Source: Branchiostoma floridae
Taxonomy: Eukaryota; Chordata; Leptocardii; Amphioxiformes; Branchiostomatidae
Length of the DNA stretch: 64,000 nucleotides
Assembly: GCF_000003815.2 (NCBI RefSeq)
Contig: NC_049986.1
Coordinates: forward strand, 12,578,274-12,642,273
Direction: 5' to 3'
Below the pieces are notes generated by a model. It did no database searches. It was not told where the DNA came from and was given only the letters and a program-made list of their open reading frames with translations. A program made the position numbers and the translations under genes. Below are positions 1 through 12,275 of the stretch, piece by piece; position 1 is the first letter of the stretch; every line of letters starts with the position of its first letter.

Positions 1-532
1 TCCCGCCGAGCCACTTTTTCCCGGTTACGGTGGTAAGAAACTGCGTTCCGTCCGAGACCAAGTTTACGTGACGGTGGTAATAAATTGCGTGTGTTCCCTT
101 TGCTAAAACTATCTTTGTTTAGCCGTAACGTAAAACTTGGTCTCAGGCGGAATGTTGCGTGCAAAGATCGTCTTGAATTAGCGGAAGGGATACACGCAGT
201 TGTTACCGCAGTAACGTAAAACAAACTTGGCTTCGGGCGGCAGCGGCTTGGCGGGGGAATAATGCGTGCAAAGATCGTTTACCGCCGTGACGAGGCCCGT
301 AAAAGAACGCGCGTGCCAACTCAGCGCGACGTGACGAAAAACACGTATGCGTGTATTGGTATACGTGGGGAAGAATCTCACGCGCGTGCAAATGCGTGCA
401 AATCTTCCGATATGGGTCCCCATATATACCTGAAATAAACATGTACCTTTCTGACAAAGACAGCAAGTTGGATCATGTGCATTTTCTGGTAACAACTGTC
501 TTTTTTGTACCTTTCAATTCAGACAAAGAGCA
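1..532. other. Left edge; no exon recognised, short inverted/duplicated motifs
   Basis: This is the region upstream of the first recognised NUDT18 exon. The motif around 50-65 (GAGACCAAGTTTACG) recurs inverted near 130-147 and, with changes, near 210-225. A second motif, TGCGTGCAAAGATCGT, occurs near 154-170 and 264-280. The missing 5' exon of NUDT18 may lie here or left of the window; I could not assign one by frame and splice site. Confidence 0.35.
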
Positions 533-3500
533 TGTGATAGCGAAGAAGACCGCTGGGTGGATCGTGTGTGGTGTGCTGCTGAATGACCAGGGACAGGTTC
601 TGATGATGCAGGAGGCCAAGGTGTCGTGTCGGGGCACCTGGTACCTTCCTGCAGGCAGGATAGAACCCAACGAAACCTTCCAGGTTTGTTTATTATTTGT
701 TTGTTTGTTTGCAAACAGATTATGCCAGCAGACATTCATGTGTTTTGGGGCTTACGCTCTTAGACAATAATAACAGCAAAGTAGAAGTGATTTGATAGTC
801 ATTTTTATCAAGTTAACAGAGGCAGTTATTGTTGTTTACATGAAGATAGAATTTGAAAACACCAGTGGAAGTAAGATACTCTACCCAACAAACTTTTTTG
901 TAGAGAAATGAACCATTGTTTTGAGTATCACCCATTAACAAGCTTTCAATTTCACAATCAGGTTCAAGTTTAGGTCCGTACCTGAACCTGATCCTCTGGA
1001 CCTGGACTGTACATGGACCTGAGCTTTCTGTACTGCCCTATATTAGGTTCTTATCTCTGAAATTAGGCCTCATAACCATCCAATATACAAGTTGTTGTGC
1101 ATAGCAGGAAAGATTTTTGCTAATGTTTTGAAACAAACTGTCTTTTTTTTACCCATTCCCAGGAAGGTGTATGTCGTGAGGTTGAGGAAGAAACGGGCCT
1201 GACCTTTGAACCCTCTACCCTCCTCATGGTGGATGTCAACGGGGGTCACTGGGTCAGACTGACCTTCACTGGGACTGTCACGGGTAAGGGACAACCCAGT
1301 AACAATATGGGAGGAGATTCAAAACAGTTTCAAGTTTTACGTTGGATTTTGACCTTATTGAATGCAACTTGATGTAAGATTCTCCTAAATGTACAATAAC
1401 ATATTTTCCATATGATCATGACTTATGAATACCACTACAGGTGGTAAGCTGAAAACCCCTGCTGAGGCAGATAAGGAATCCCTGCAGGCACGGTGGTGCA
1501 GTTTAGAGGACATCAAGACTGAAAACGACATGCCTATCAGGTCAGGGGTCACTGCCATGATGAAACTGTAATTGTAGAAGCTGCCAGTGTTACATTGTTT
1601 GCTTTGCTGTAGGTCTTTTGGAATCAGTAATTTACATTGAGACACTTTGAATTAATTTACTTTTTCAGTGACTTTTTTGGGGGGTAGGGAAAAGGAAATT
1701 TTGCGGTGTTTAAGATTTGTGGTTGACACAATTCTAAAGTACAGTAATCTTATATGCATATAAGGGAGAGATATTTGCAATGTTATGAATTCACGTTGAG
1801 AGATGCATGTCACTACAAAAACAAAACTTAGAATAAAACCTCCGCAAAGGTTTGATGATTCACTGTAGCATTATAATGATATTGTAGGCAACAGTGAAAT
1901 TTATTTTTAATTCATCATAGAATTAATTAATAATCATCATTAATTCATCTATGGAGTAAAACCTCAATCTTAAACTCCCAACAGAGCCAAGGATATCTTC
2001 CCCATCATAGACCTGGCTGTACAGCACCAGTCCACTCCAGAGCTCCAGAAACCCCCATGTGTGCTCCCAGTCTTACAACCTCACAAGTTTGTCAGTCTCA
2101 GGCTTGTTCTACTGAAGGAGTGCTCTGAAGGGTAAGCAGGGTAAACTGTATCCAATTGAAAACCAATGTCATGAAACAAGAAAGTTCACACACGTCTCAT
2201 GTGCAAAGAATTGATAGGGATATTGACTATGCGGACAATATCAAAACATATCAACAAACCTTATCAAAAACACAGTATACTTTCATAGGATGTTTTCAAA
2301 AGCAAGTGAATCTGCATACTCATCTGTAATATGAATCATAGAATTGTTAGAGTTGCACACTTAAACTGTACATCTATTCAATCTCCTTGATCTATTAACA
2401 TGTATCTTGCTGTTGTCATCTTCTATGCATGTCCAGAAAGCTGAAATTATGCTTGCTTGCGGAAAGTACGATATTCCATATGTTCAGCATCTCAGCATAT
2501 AAAAGTTATCTTATAAAAGTTTTGTTGTTTATCTACCTCCTTGTTGTTTTCCATCAGCAATGTTCCAGAGTTACTAGTGAGAACCACGCCCTCCCCCCAC
2601 CTCCCCACCACACGGATGTTACTCAAGGACTGGTCCATAGTGCTACCTCTACTCAGGCTTCTCAGGACAGCTATGGTAAGGGAACAGTCAATCTTCATGA
2701 TGGTGTCTGCTATCTAGACTAGGTGTGCCTGTGCAAATTTTGAGGATTCAGACATTAACAAAGTCAAAGTTTGGATATTGATCAAAGATTATTTGTCTCT
2801 TTATAAACTATTAAATGTTCTACAAATTGCATATGCTATGAAGTAGATATTTGTGGAAAAAGTTGTCACGTTTATGAAGGTTAGTCATCCAGGTAAACAA
2901 TACATATATAAGCATATGAGTGACAAAGGCATATGGTCCTTATGAATTACTGACTTTGAAATACAGTCAAACCTGTCCAAGACGACCACCCGGGGGACCG
3001 GGAAAAAGTGGTCGATTTGGACAGGTGGTCACTGAGAAGAGTATCGACTCAAAACATGCCCGATGCAAAGTATAAATGGTTTCCGTTGTGTTTAATGGCA
3101 AATAGCAAGCACACTGCACGCACGCAAAGAAGCGAGGTCTTTAATGTCAAATACAATACGCACACTGTAAAATGTAAATTTAACCCCAAAATCCGACGCA
3201 AACAGGCCGATTTCGGCACAAAATTGCGCTAGTTATCATCAAAGATCGATGAAAACCTCAATTTTGAAAATGATGCGGTCGTTATGGGTCCCAATTTGGG
3301 CCGGTCGCGGTCGCGTTGGCCAGGTGGTCGTTGAGAAAAGGTCGCTTAATGCTTACGTCAATGGGAAAATAAATCGGGACCGAGAAAAAGCAGTCGAAAT
3401 GGCCAGGTGGTCGCTGAGAAGAGGTGGTCGCTCGGGCAGGTTTGACTGTACCATTTTCCAGTTACTGTAGAGTGTAGATGTAAAATTTATATTCTAATAC

Positions 3501-3782
3501 TTGTATTGAACTGTAATGCCACTTCATTCAAATAATGGTGAAGAAGAGTGATGGATGTAAATATCCGAATTGAATTGCCTTTTAATGAAGAAAGTTCTTC
3601 TTTCACAAATCTTATGTCAATTCTATGATCTTATTTCCTTTCCCAGGTGCTTACAGGTGAGGCACTGTCAGATAAACTGCCCATCCAACCTGTAGGTGTG
3701 TTAGGTGTTGAACACCTGGGAAAACACATGGCCTGGCTGACGGCATATGCCTCACCTTACTCTATACACTTGCAACTGGGGA
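533..3782 (+). CDS. NUDT18: NUDT18-like Nudix hydrolase (partial, six exons, 5' end and 3' end missing)
   Basis: Nudix hydrolase resembling vertebrate NUDT18 (MTH3), which hydrolyses 8-oxo-dGDP and related oxidised nucleoside diphosphates. Exons read from AG/GT sites with consistent phases: 533-683, 1163-1283, 1441-1540, 1985-2131, 2558-2675, 3647-3782. The Nudix box spans exons 1-2: G-x5-E-x7-REVEEETGL, with the Gly in [10 protein letters not shown] and the catalytic REVEEE after the junction. [16 protein letters not shown] just before it is close to the NUDT18 equivalent (EAK-ECRGSWYLPAGR). Exon 3 ([18 protein letters not shown]) matches the NUDT18-specific stretch after the Nudix fold, and exon 6 ([13 protein letters not shown]) matches its C-terminal half. 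The start codon is not identified. The final exon runs into the 100-N gap, so about the last 60-80 residues are unseen. Recognition of the orthologue is from family knowledge; exon structure is seen directly. Confidence 0.88.
860..1045 (+). repeat. Dispersed repeat, copy 1 of 3 (ACACCAGTGG ... GACCTGAACCTG)
   Basis: The shared order of blocks is ACACCAGTGG, AGATACTC, (G/C)GAAATG, TTGTTTTGAGTATC(A/G)CCC and CCTGAACCTGATCCT. The same series occurs at 45888-46052 (same orientation) and 46624-46800 (inverted). It lies inside a NUDT18 intron. Confidence 0.7.
2962..3450. mobile_element. Tc1/mariner-like non-autonomous element, 489 bp, in a NUDT18 intron
   Basis: The left end TACAGTCAAACCTG (2962-2975) and right end CAGGTTTGACTGTA (3437-3450) are perfect inverse complements. 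If TA is the target duplication, the element is CAGTCAAACC...GGTTTGACTG flanked by TA. The interior has several diverged copies of a motif like GGTCGNNNNGGNCAGGTGGTCG (for example near 3009-3031, 3317-3336, 3391-3416). It has no coding capacity. A short related motif (GACAGGTGGTCACTATAGA) occurs at about 20293-20311. Confidence 0.75.
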
Positions 3783-3882
3783 NNNNNNNNNNNNNNNNNN
3801 NNNNNNNNNNNNNNNNNNNNNNNNNNNNNNNNNNNNNNNNNNNNNNNNNNNNNNNNNNNNNNNNNNNNNNNNNNNNNNNNNN
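3783..3882. other. Assembly gap (100 N)
   Basis: Exactly 100 Ns, the conventional size for a gap of unknown length. It cuts the last visible NUDT18 exon in frame, so the missing DNA contains the 3' coding part of that gene. Confidence 0.98.
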
Positions 3883-4991
3883 TTCAAAGTGCATTAGTGA
3901 GTCAATCGATAAATCAAATTCTTGCCGAATATGGTATTTTAAAGTTGTTAAGTTGTTTATAGATCTATGGTTTTCTCTCATATGTTTTGTTATATTTGTT
4001 ATTTTCTACTATTATCTGTGAATCAGATGCATTTAGAAATTCCCAAATCCAATAGCTTCCATGAAACAAAAAAAGGCCTGAAATATATTTTGACATGCCA
4101 GTTCTTACCAAATACATTACACTATATATTTTGCTGTGTTTGAGTTTCAAGTAGTAAGGTTAAGTAGCAAAGTAAGGTTATAAACTTTATTTTTGTTTCC
4201 TTTTAGCTTCTGAAAGTTTAAACCAGGGAAAATGATCTGTTTATAATTATAACGGAATGAATTAATCTCACAGGCTTCTTGGAAACTTTAGAAGAACTAA
4301 AGACAATTTATTGCTCCTCTCACTTTGTTTAAGATTGTCTTGTACAAGAAGGGCTGACAGCTTTACATTCTTGATGTAACTAAGTGCCTAACAGGCAAGG
4401 TTGATTAAATGCAGAAAAGACACTCTTAGCTCAACAAAGCTACACTTTATACATTTATTGCGTATAGAGAAGAAACATCTGGACAAGGCACATAACATAG
4501 TATAAAGTGTAATTCCCATCGATTTTGACAGGTGGTGCTAGTGCAGGCAATAAATACTGTAGTGTTGCAGCGAGGTAAGAAAACGGAATGTCATCAAAAT
4601 CTGTACAATTTTTTCTACAAAATCTTCTTTTCCTGACTCTCGAGTGCAGACACAGACATAAGGCATTAAAGACATACCATACCTTCCTCATAGATACATG
4701 TCACATACAAATACACCTATGTAGATCTTGAAGCATCTGCATAAATTCTTCAAAAATTACTAAGTATTCTATAACTATACACCGTTCTATTTCGGTAGAT
4801 ACTAATACTGTTTCAGACCACCAAATATTCTTGTATTTCGTTAGACAAGACCAATGCGAACTTTTCCTTGCTCTTCCTTTCTATATGTACAATATATGGC
4901 TTCTCTTTTACACATGGCCGTTTTCCAAAAGGCTACAGATATACGACACTACGTGAACTTCGGGAATGTTCGGGCGAGTTTGCGTTCCTTC
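3883..4991. other. Non-coding stretch between NUDT18 gap and vWA gene stop
   Basis: AT-rich sequence with no recognisable exon on either strand. The part adjoining 4992 is probably the 3' UTR of the minus-strand vWA gene. An AATAAA on the minus strand at 4454-4459 (TTTATT on +) is a candidate polyadenylation signal and would give a UTR of about 530 nt. Confidence 0.4.
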
Positions 4992-7900
4992 TCACCGACG
5001 GAAGAAGCCGTAGTCGTAATCGTACTCATCATCAGAAGTCGAAAAAGACGAGCCTGTGGGGGAAGGTAACAAAAGGAAAACGGTTAGAAGTTGACAATCA
5101 GATATGGATCTAAAATCATTACTCAAACTCTTTTTGTTCATAGGTTGCAGCTTGTTTGTAATTTCCTTGAGCAATATTCTACCAAGGTAGCCATTCGGCA
5201 CCACATTTTGATTGGTTGTGGGGTCATGCTGCCGCAGAAAGAAGGTTATTGTAGGCGAAAACGGAAGTGAACCTGATCAAACCTCTCTTACAAGTTGTGC
5301 CAGCCATTGTAAAATACCGTATTGCAGTTTATGAAATAACCGCCAGGTGGAAACCCTAACTCACCTCCGAATCTCTCCCTGAGGATGTCGATGAGGTCGG
5401 TGAAGACGTCGGACATGGCGGAGAAGCTGCCGGCGTAGAACAGGTGTTCCGGGACGGGGTCCGAGACTATGCTGCGCAGCTCGTCCTCGTTAATCTGGTT
5501 CTCAGGCCCCACGGCGAACGCGAACAACTCAACGTCTGAAAATAGAGGCAAGATGTCAGAAAAATTTCCAACTACTTACCATCCCATCTCACCCATACTG
5601 AAAGTGAAAAACCTCTCTGGGAAACAAGATATCCCGTATTCTGGAAGGGATTTCACATTTTTTTACTTTGCAAGATTAGTATAAACCGATACACATTGTC
5701 TTGACATGACAAAACAAGCACAAATTGGTTTGTAAAGTTAACCGAACGATTTTCTAACGGAAACATTAGGTCGCGGACTCCAATTTATTGTCTGAGAGTT
5801 TCTCGTTGGATATTACATGTACCTCAAAGAATTTTTTTCGAAGGGCTGGAAGGACCCTGGATTACTGCTTGGTGAGCATTGTCCAAATACCCGGTCAAAG
5901 ATCTATAAACTGTGGCACGTTATCAAACACGAGTGCGGCCTTACCGTTGCCCTTTAGCTGATCGGCTACCGGGATGGGCGCGCCTCCGCGGTTGGACTTG
6001 CCGTCCGTGATGAGGAAGAGAATCTTGGCGGAGTTGGGCCGAGAACCGGCCACGGACTGGAAGACGTTATCGCGGGCCATGCTGAGAGCGGTGGCGGTGG
6101 CAGTCCAACCTCCTGCCGAAGACACAACAAGGAAATACACGATGAGATCATTGGGAACATTTCCAAAGTATCCACCTTTGCGAGTACATTTATAGGATTG
6201 GCACATGATTCTTGTCAGTCAACGTTACTGTATCTCTATTTAGTGAAAGTTTCAGCGATGATTCTCAACGAAAATACGATACAAAGTTTTTTTTTCAAAG
6301 TCTTAAGACGTAGCCTGACTAAAATCGCGCTCCTATCGGCTGGCCAGGCACCCAGTGAGAGATTGTGTAAACACAGGCTACTTAGTTAAGATGTTAAAGT
6401 ACCTTCGTAAGCGATGTTGCCCAGGGAGGCCTTGACGGAGTCGCGATCTCCGCTGGCGTTGAAGTCGAACTCCACACGGGTCTTGGCTACGTCAGAGAAG
6501 GAGACGGCGGCCACACGGGTGTCTGACGGGCCCACGGGTGCGGGGAAGTTCTCAATCAGGTCCTAGAGAGCAAGAAGTTCAAGCATTGATGATGATAAGT
6601 AACACAGTGACTATACTTCCAACAAATGAACAACTAATAAAGTTATTTTTAGACGCGAAGACTTGAAGAAAGACTAATCTCCAGGCAGATTTACCTGTGG
6701 CATAAGATAGTATCAAAGCTGGCTAGCCCAAGGAGTATAGTTGGCCAAACGGAGTCATCAGCTAACGGCAGCCAAACACACTCCAAGGCCGGCTTTACTC
6801 CTCTGGCAGCTTTTGCTACTATCTTATGCTACCATATAGCAGGATCTGCTTGCAGATTAAAGAGAGTGTGCAACACTGCTATAGCTATAGGGTCCTATAG
6901 TGATTCTATGGTACTAAAGCATGTGATTAAATAGTATAGTATGTTTTCATATGACGACAACAACTTCTACACTCATAGCAGGAAGTTGATCTGCAGTACC
7001 TTTATGTTTTCCTTGGCGTCGTTGAAGTTCACTTCCCTGACGCTGCCGCTCTTGTCGAAGACGAACAACATGTCGATGACCTCGGTGGAGCCGTCGGCCT
7101 TGCGGAAGCCGTCCCCGCTGAGAGGGCCCACGAAACCTTTGGATATGGCTCCCACTGTCTGCTCTCGGGTGGGCACTCCGCCTTTACAACAACAAAACAA
7201 CATGTTAGTTGTAATACACTAACACTCCATTTTTACAACATTGACTGATAAAGTTCATATACAGTAGCATTTAAGATACCTTGTCACATGTGTCATCTTG
7301 AAAAAAAAATACACCACGGCAATCGGGACACCGGCAATGTGACAATGCATGCTTATACCATTAGGCATTACACTAGGATAGCGCTCTCGCCGCTTAGGTC
7401 ACAATGAGAGCGCTTAGGTCACAGTATATAAAGGGTACGTACCGGTGGCCTAACAAAACACTGAAAAAAATTGAAAATTGCAACGTCTTAATTTGTGGCA
7501 AAGTATTACCCTCCAATCAGAGGTTGGTGGGGAAAAATCGTGACCTTTTCCTTTCATCCGTTTCTTCGATCGGCCTTCTCACTTAAATGAAAGGAAAAGG
7601 TCACGATTTTTCCACCACCTCTTGGAGAGTAGCAAAGTATAATAGTGAAAGCTAGCACAAAAGGAATGGAAACTGTTGGATGCTGGACGGAAAGCTAGCG
7701 CTATTCCTGATCATTTCGTCGTGATTTAGAGGCACCTACATTGTTCCTTCTCCTGTCTGAGTGCCGGGCAGCAGGCGGTGGACCCGAGCGGGTTGTCGAT
7801 CACCTCACGTGTGCGGAAAACCTGACTGCAGCCGAAGATATTGTCCTTCGGGCTCCAGGCGCTCCAATCGGAAACCTTCGCGGTTCGGAAAGAAACAAAC

Positions 7901-8701
7901 AGTTCGATGTTTAAGTGTCAGAGATATTTGTGGTGTATAGATGATAATAAGAACGAGTAACGAGATTTTACAAGCCTCGGAAGAAGGAAAAAGATATAGT
8001 AGAAAGTGAATAAGATACGAAGTTTTAACAAAGCAAGTTTCTAGCTATAGCTGTGTTCTGAGTCGTCAGAAGGAAGTTTTGGCGGGAAGTGGGCATGGGT
8101 GTGAATTAATTGAAAACCCTAGTCTTTTGTTAGCCCTAGGTATGGCTTTAGAACAATAGCTTGCTACTATAGATAGCTAAGTGTCACGGAAGTCAAGTAT
8201 TGATACCATAACGTCATTTTCCGGTCACATTTTCTGCCAAGTCACCGTCTCAACCTTCCCATGCCATGCCCATTCTTAGATACGCATGTTTTGATGACGT
8301 AACACATTTACCTGTGCATCCGTGGTGTTCATGAAGGTACCGGAGTACAGGTAGTAGCTTCCGGGAGCCAGTAAGCAAATAGGCACAGCGGTACATGTTA
8401 GAGGTAAGCTGGAACTTTACTTGTTAACACCATGGACGTTACGTCCATGTTAAGACTTAAGCTACAAAGAATACTATGTAGCTAGAAAAAGCGATAGTAG
8501 AAAAGCAGAAAGCTAAAAAAGTTTAGGGAAAAGATAGAGAGTAAGAGAAGGTTAGAGATTGGTTTGAGGTTGTGTAAGTTGAAGAGAAGAGGTACTCACT
8601 CTGCATAACTTTCTGTACAGTGGCGTGCAGGCGGGACTGGCTGAAGATTGTTGAAAGGCTGCGATAGCCAGGACACAAGCCACGGCGAGAAGCGACCTCA
8701 T
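4992..8701 (-). CDS. Secreted TSP1 + von Willebrand factor A domain protein
   Basis: Secreted adhesion-type protein of about 358 aa. Coding exons on the minus strand: 8600-8701, about 8312-8408, 7740-7875, 7000-7181, 6403-6562, 5945-6112, 5365-5535, 4992-5053. Exon 1 encodes a signal peptide (MRSLLAVACVLAIAAF...SSA). Exon 2 reads PGSYYLYSGTFMNTTDAQ. Exon 3 is a thrombospondin type 1 repeat (VSDWSAWSPK... with paired Cys). Exons 4-7 form one vWA domain with a complete MIDAS: DKSGS, the Thr in GGWTAT, and the Asp in LITDGKS. The last exon adds an acidic tyrosine-rich tail (DDEYDYDYGFFRR). All junctions keep phase except exon 1/exon 2, where the strong donor (GTGAGT) is phase 0 but exon 2 needs phase 2. 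A small extra exon, a weaker donor or a sequence error there is possible. A metal-dependent ligand-binding role is inferred from the vWA family. Confidence 0.85.
6675..6859. mobile_element. MITE with about 50-bp terminal inverted repeats
   Basis: The left arm (TAATCTCCAGGCAGAT, then GGCATAAGATAGTA) and right arm (TACTATCTTATGC, then ATCTGCTTGCAGATTA) are imperfect inverse complements enclosing about 90 bp. It lies in an intron of the vWA gene. The outer motif CTCCA(A/G)GCAGA is shared with the MITEs at 7507-7631 and 17926-18075. Confidence 0.65.
7507..7631. mobile_element. Palindromic MITE, 125 bp, about 50-bp arms
   Basis: The inner arms AAAAATCGTGACCTTTTCCT and its inverse complement are perfect. 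The outer ends are TACCCTCCAATCAGAGGT and ACCTCTTGGAGAGTA, differing by a small indel. The loop is about 28 nt. The element lies in the intron between the TSP1 exon and the first vWA exon. Confidence 0.8.
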
Positions 8702-9598
8702 GCTGTTATCGTCTGTTACTGCAAGAGAATACAATTGTCAATTGTTAGAAAAATACTTTGGAAAAGATAATACAGACGGTACACAATTCTACATGTACAT
8801 GACACCATGGCAGCGATTATGAGAATATATGACCTGTCAGAATATTCATTGATTGGTATAGAACAGTAATCATTCTTAATGAACTAAGGAATTAACTATA
8901 TAACGAATGAACTAACATTTTTGAAAGCAAAAAATATCATAATCATATTAATAGAGACAACGGTTGTAAATTATTATTATGCAGTAAAAGCACGACCAGA
9001 AAACACTGGTGTCATATATCATACAGACAACCTTTTCCTTTACTACACATGGTAAAATGGCTGGTCGAAAAGTGGCCACCCAAAAACGTTGTGTATAAGC
9101 TATAGAGTATAGACACAATACAACCCTTGTCCAACTGGTACTATAGTCATATAATATTCAGATACCTTGTCAACTGTCCTGAAATGTACGACATTATAGG
9201 CAAGCTAGCAACAATCCAAAGCCATAGAGAGAGAGAACAAAGCGCCGAGTGGCGTGTGTGAATGTGACCGTGGCAGACAGGGTCACGGGGCCACACAGAC
9301 TTACAACTTCCGTTCGCCTGGCAGCCCACATAGCGGGTCCCAATCACGTAACCTGACACAACAAGTTCACGGTTGGGCGGAGAAAATCACGCGGAAAATT
9401 CACAATCTAAACCCTGCAAAACGCACTCTCCACTTGCTGAACAATGTTTCTGTGAGTTCGAGAAAGAAATCAACAACATTGCATCTTTTTGCTGCGGTAT
9501 ATGTGTAGAAATAGTCGCTATAAATCACTATAGTCCCCTCCCAGATTAAACACTGTGTTTGCGCCCACTACCGCGGCCAATTATTGCAACCTTAATGA

Positions 9599-9710
9599 AC
9601 GAATGAATGAAGACCTTTATTGTACAATTTTGCCACACCGGGCTAAGTACAGGTCACAACAAGACAAACATTTAACAGATACAAGATAAAACTAACGTTA
9701 GACAAATTCA
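9599..9710. repeat. Non-LTR element tail (GAATGAATGAA...)
   Basis: GAACGAATGAATGAAGACCTTTATTGTA followed by a low-complexity stretch looks like the inverted 3' tail of a non-autonomous non-LTR element. It is only a fragment with no coding sequence, and lies inside the first intron of the vWA/TSP1 gene. Confidence 0.35.
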
Positions 9711-10386
9711 ACTTCTCACTTTTCAGTTACGGTGGACAGATATGTTTTTTGATCGATGGTTTGTCTAGTTTAATGGACATAAACATCGTAAAAAACAGTC
9801 GTCTGAGCTCTTGGTCCCCCTTAGTGACTAAAAGGTGGTAATGCTTTAAAAGAAACCGAGATTATGATAACATGATGTATAACGGAAACGTCATATCTCT
9901 AAGCGCGTTGTCACAACCCGCGGAGAGTAGTAGATAATCTGTCTCATCTGTCTTACTTATCTCCCGTGTACCGCGGGACCTGCCGACACAACAACGGGGA
10001 GGCTTCGCCAGGAATTTCCGCACAAACACAGACAATACAGACATCAAAACAATTTGTAGATGCGCGTTACACAAAACTGCCCAACGTCCGTCGCTGACTT
10101 TAAGAAGCTACACGAACAGAACATTGCATGATGTTGAAAGAGCAAAACCGCAGGTGTATCGCAAAACTCATCAAAGACAAAAAACATGAAATATCACGAA
10201 GGCCATCGTATTTAAGTACTAACATGTAAATCGTTTCGGTGGAGATACATGTATGAATAGGTTAATTTCAGAATTCTTCACAAAAGACGGAGCAAATATC
10301 AGCTTCCGTAGCTTTACCGGGGATGCTTTTCACAAGCCATGATTCAGTATGAGTCACAAATGGATAAAAGCAGAACAAAGTCACTC

Positions 10387-10510
10387 ACCAGTTGATGTAC
10401 AATACAGTGGACAAGGGAAAGCCGGCGTCTGTAGCTCCAGCTAGCTTCCTTGGATCACAAGTCTTGAGTGAGGTCTCCCTGAGCACGGCACGTCTTTTAT
10501 AGGGTTGTCC
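10387..10510 (-). promoter_or_regulatory. TATA promoter and non-coding first exon of the vWA/TSP1 gene
   Basis: On the minus strand TATAAAAG (10501-10494) lies in CCCTATAAAAGACG, with transcription expected to start about 30 nt downstream near 10465-10470. The transcript then reads into a 5' UTR exon that ends at 10389 with the strong donor CTG|GTGAGTGA. The matching acceptor is TTCTCTTGCAG at 8719-8729, seventeen nt before the ATG at 8701. This gives a focused TATA promoter and a first intron of about 1.7 kb. Confidence 0.65.
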
Positions 10511-12185
10511 CTGGTGACCGGAAGTTTCCAAGAATGCAGAAAAAGCCGCAGCCGGCGCGAGTAGAGCGGAGCCGCGTGAGATGCCAAGTCGCTAACAGGA
10601 AGTGCTCGCAGAGGTTTCTGAGGACCGCGGACACAGTTTTCAGCGTAATAACGCGGACTTCCGGAGTCGTACCAGATACAGCACACTGGTAACGTCATCA
10701 GTACAGATAGAACAGGGAAAACCCCAGAGAATAGGCACAAAAAGGTTTGACGCGCGAATTTGAGGTTTACTTCCCGAAAGTTTTGCTGTATCATGATGCT
10801 GGTATCACATAACGGCCTGCTGATACAAGCTGGACAGGAATAAGTGTCAAACCTTGTTGAGACATGTTTAGAACTATATCCTAAGTTATCCTAACTCTGT
10901 AGGCGAAACCGTGTGTGCGACTTTATATAATGCAATTGGTGTGTTCATATTCAATATATCAAAGCAATAAGTATTAAAGTAAGACCTGTAGATTGAAACA
11001 ATTTCAAACATGAAAAACATGCCATGGCAGAAAGTGTATCTCAACGGTTGGGTTCAGGACATTTGCGGTGTCTATGTAATGTGCACTACAGATATGATTT
11101 TGGTATCTGCTGTTCTCTAAAATTGAGGTCGTTGTCTAATGTGAGCTTGTACTGTTGGAGCGTGCACTGCATTGATGCTTTTTGCTATCTCCCGTTTTTG
11201 CATAGATTTGGCACTTCGAATCCAGAGATATGATGTAGCTTATGAAACCGTATTAATTGTGCATATATATATGGGCCTTTTGGGGAATGAACAATGCCTC
11301 ATGTTTTGCAATTGCTCTGCAATAAACTTAAGTTTGATGACTTTATTACCGGGAGATGTTGATACTCTGTCAAATCTGTCAAAGCGGAAATTTTTTGGGG
11401 GGGGGGGATCGTTACTAAAACACAACCAGTAGATTTCTAGCGAGGACACGATTCCTTCACATGCAAGGTACCCAATTACCACGTACTGATCTAGTGGCAC
11501 GGCAGGGACAGGGATGAATAGTTCACACCTATTGTCTGTTGATTAACGATTTTCGTCGAGCTTTCTTTTAATAGTTTGCTACTTGCAGCATTGGGGACAT
11601 GATGTTGAACATCCGAAATCAGACACACACCCCAAAGGCTGCAGTAGCCTACGTAGTACCTGTCTAGTTCGAGTGTGGCGTTTGAAGGTTCCAGTAAAAC
11701 GCTGCCAGCATAGCCTGCCGCGGAGACTAGCTGTCAGTTATAGATTTGACCACTGGTACGCAAAATTACATGTCATGTGCACCATTTCCGATAAATTGCA
11801 GCCACTTCCCAGAAACCTAGCTTATCCCCTCTTCACTTTGAGGCTAGCTGTGAACCAAACGGGAGTTTCGCTTTGAGCTTCTGACAGAAAACACCATCCC
11901 CATAACGATAACGCACGTCACCGTGTGTGGTGGCCAAACCCATTAAAGGTACCGGTCATTAAACAGCCATGCTTCCCACACATAAGTACAGATTATGATG
12001 TGGTTTCATGGGCTTAAAGTCATATGACTGATGATCTAGCTAGCAGGGGAGATAATAATAGGAGAATCACTTCCAAAGCTCAAATTTATCGCTGAGTATA
12101 TCTACAAATAAGATGTATGTAACGTTGTATGATGATTTTGATGAAAATGTTTTACGTTCATCATTTATTTTAACGCAGTGGTGTT

Positions 12186-12275
12186 TGTACAACAAGGCGT
12201 GATACAGCCGCAGGCAAGCGCTGCAAGCCGCTTGTTATTCATAAATAAACCATTTGATTGATTGATTGATAATTA
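12186..12275 (+). repeat. Non-LTR retrotransposon 3' end with (GATT)n tail
   Basis: The sequence ...GCCGCTTGTTATTCATAAATAAACCATTTGATTGATTGATTGAT is typical of a 5'-truncated LINE/SINE 3' terminus: an AATAAA-bearing end followed by a short tandem tail. No coding remains. Confidence 0.45.
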
